Shown here piece by piece: positions 62,901 to 64,000 of a stretch of DNA of 64,000 bases. The position numbers were made by a program, and so were the translations under genes. This DNA is from Setaria digitata (taxonomy: Eukaryota > Nematoda > Chromadorea > Rhabditida > Setariidae): assembly GCA_003640385.1 (NCBI GenBank), contig RCAB01000095.1:1-64000 (forward strand), read 5' to 3'. How positions within the stretch are numbered: the first letter of the stretch is position 1; each line of letters begins with the position of its first letter. The notes beneath the pieces were generated by a model. It did not search any database and was not told the DNA's origin. It worked only from the letters and a program-made list of their open reading frames with translations.

Positions 62901-64000
62901 AAAAGTTTGGTGACGCATTAAGTTATCTAGTATTGAGATAGCAAGAAGAAAGTTTTGTTCCTATGTTCTATCAGTCCAGTATGTTTGGATGAAAGAGAGT
63001 TAGTGATGAAAGCGGACATCAAGATGTGCTGAAACTGATCCCGACCAAAAATGAATTTACTTGTTTCAAGAGGTCGATGTCGGGTGAATTAAAGCTTGTG
63101 GTCGCACCCATAAATACATCGACTGATAATTCTCAAATATCATCTGCAACACAAGTTAAGCATTTTCGAGCACTCTTCGATTACGATCCTGAGGTAAGGA
63201 CTTTTTATTTGTTGACTATTCAAAAATATTTGGTTGTCGAGAACTGAAAATATATCTCGACAGGTATGTTTGCGCTGTGTGCTAACCTCCACGAGAAAAG
63301 ATGTTCCTGATTCTAAACCCTTTCTTGTGAGTCGAAAGAAAATGATATTCTCAGAAGTAATGTAGAAGGAAAGAAAACAAATAACAGGCCACTGCAACCT
63401 TTATTCACTTCTATTTTATAGATGGCTTAATAGACAATACTTATGGATGATAAAAGAAAGGTGTAATTCTGTTTCCTTACTTTTTCAGGTTTTTCTAGAA
63501 GTAAGCTAGGACTAAGAATTTTCAGGATGACATTTATGTTCCATGTAAAGAACTTGCTTTGAAATTTCAACGGGGTGATATCTTGCATGTAATTAATATG
63601 ACCGATGAAAATTGGTGGCAAGCATATCGTGATGGTTGTGAAATGTATAGTTCACTTGCTGGCTTAATACCGTCTATATCGTTCCAACGACAGTAAGCTA
63701 ATTTCTTGTTTAAATAACTTAATTGCATGACGCCATCACTATTATCATTATCACCAGAGCGTGCTAAATGTTGTCTTCTATTCTCATGCAAGCTAACAGT
63801 GAATCTGATTCCATCATTTGACCTAAGGAGAAGTCTGTTTGAAGGATTGCCTTGTATGCACGAGAATTCGAAAGAGAAAATCAGTCTGACAATAGTAAGC
63901 ATAAAGATTTTTTTGGCTGCACCAAAAAGAAAACATTCAAAGGGAAGTGGAAGAAAGGACGAGATGAACTGAAATCGGTGGATGAGTTAGCTGCAGAAAG
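59989..64000 (+). CDS. Stardust/PALS1 (MPP5)-like MAGUK, 5' part
   Basis: p55-type membrane-associated guanylate-kinase homologue; in animals PALS1/Stardust links Crumbs, PATJ and Par6 in apical polarity complexes. Exons: 59989-60060, 60934-61094, 61327-61523, 61769-61923, 62221-62349, 62658-62819, 63071-63193, 63526-63692, then a probable 63828-63894; the continuation to the window end (tentatively from 63930) is unresolved and the GK-like domain is outside. In order: a basic coiled segment near residues 45-90 ([20 protein letters not shown]) resembling the Par6-binding region of PALS1; an L27-like helix region at 144-195 ([18 protein letters not shown] ... [10 protein letters not shown]); a PDZ at about 228-305 ([39 protein letters not shown]); an SH3 at about 321-388 ([42 protein letters not shown]). 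The start chosen is the first in-frame Met (MEMIAGEA) after the acceptor at 59935. Confidence 0.9.

Overview
This is eukaryotic DNA that reads as a nematode genome, most likely a filarial or other spirurid worm. The base composition is strongly AT-rich. Coding sequence is cut into many small exons (18 to 279 bp), mostly joined by GT...TTTCAG introns. The gene families are metazoan, and two are typical of nematodes (ShKT-domain secreted proteins and a major-sperm-protein domain protein). The clade is inference: no rRNA, tRNA or spliced-leader gene was seen. No operon of the bacterial kind, CRISPR array, intact transposon or virus was recognised.

Layout. 1-3975 has no gene I can support. 3976-5997 (+) is a SWEET-type sugar transporter. 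7360-8529 (-) and 11024-12871 (-) are two secreted or surface ShKT proteins; the larger has one ShKT module per phase-1/phase-1 exon, and a broken module lies in its first intron. 14188-14474 is a near-identical duplicated block around a single N. 15870-18800 (+) encodes a protein with a C-terminal MSP domain. 20367-26592 (+) is an 18-exon, 852-residue ankyrin-repeat protein of inversin type. 27084-28371 (-) is a small membrane protein of unknown family. 30824-38883 (+) is a complete 19-exon OATP/SLCO transporter with a 54-base assembly gap in one intron. 38884-45321 is a large gene-poor interval. 45322-57123 (+) is a single-PDZ protein with long introns. 59989-64000 (+) is the 5' part of a Stardust/PALS1 (MPP5)-like MAGUK, with an N-terminal basic coiled segment, L27-like region, PDZ and SH3; its guanylate-kinase-like part would lie beyond the window.

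All gene models were built by hand by joining exons whose splice phases agree. For the SWEET, both ShKT, ankyrin and OATP genes the summed exon length is an exact multiple of three, ending at a stop. Two introns use GC-AG instead of GT-AG. The genes do not form one pathway. The two ShKT genes look like a local family, and the last two genes (a PDZ scaffold followed by a polarity MAGUK) lie in tandem and have compatible splice phases, so a fused transcript cannot be excluded. I do not see a convincing novel multi-gene system. The most unusual items are the ShKT exon array with its relic, the decayed copy of an MSP exon end, the in-frame exon that would split a PDZ domain, and the unassigned ankyrin C-terminal tail.
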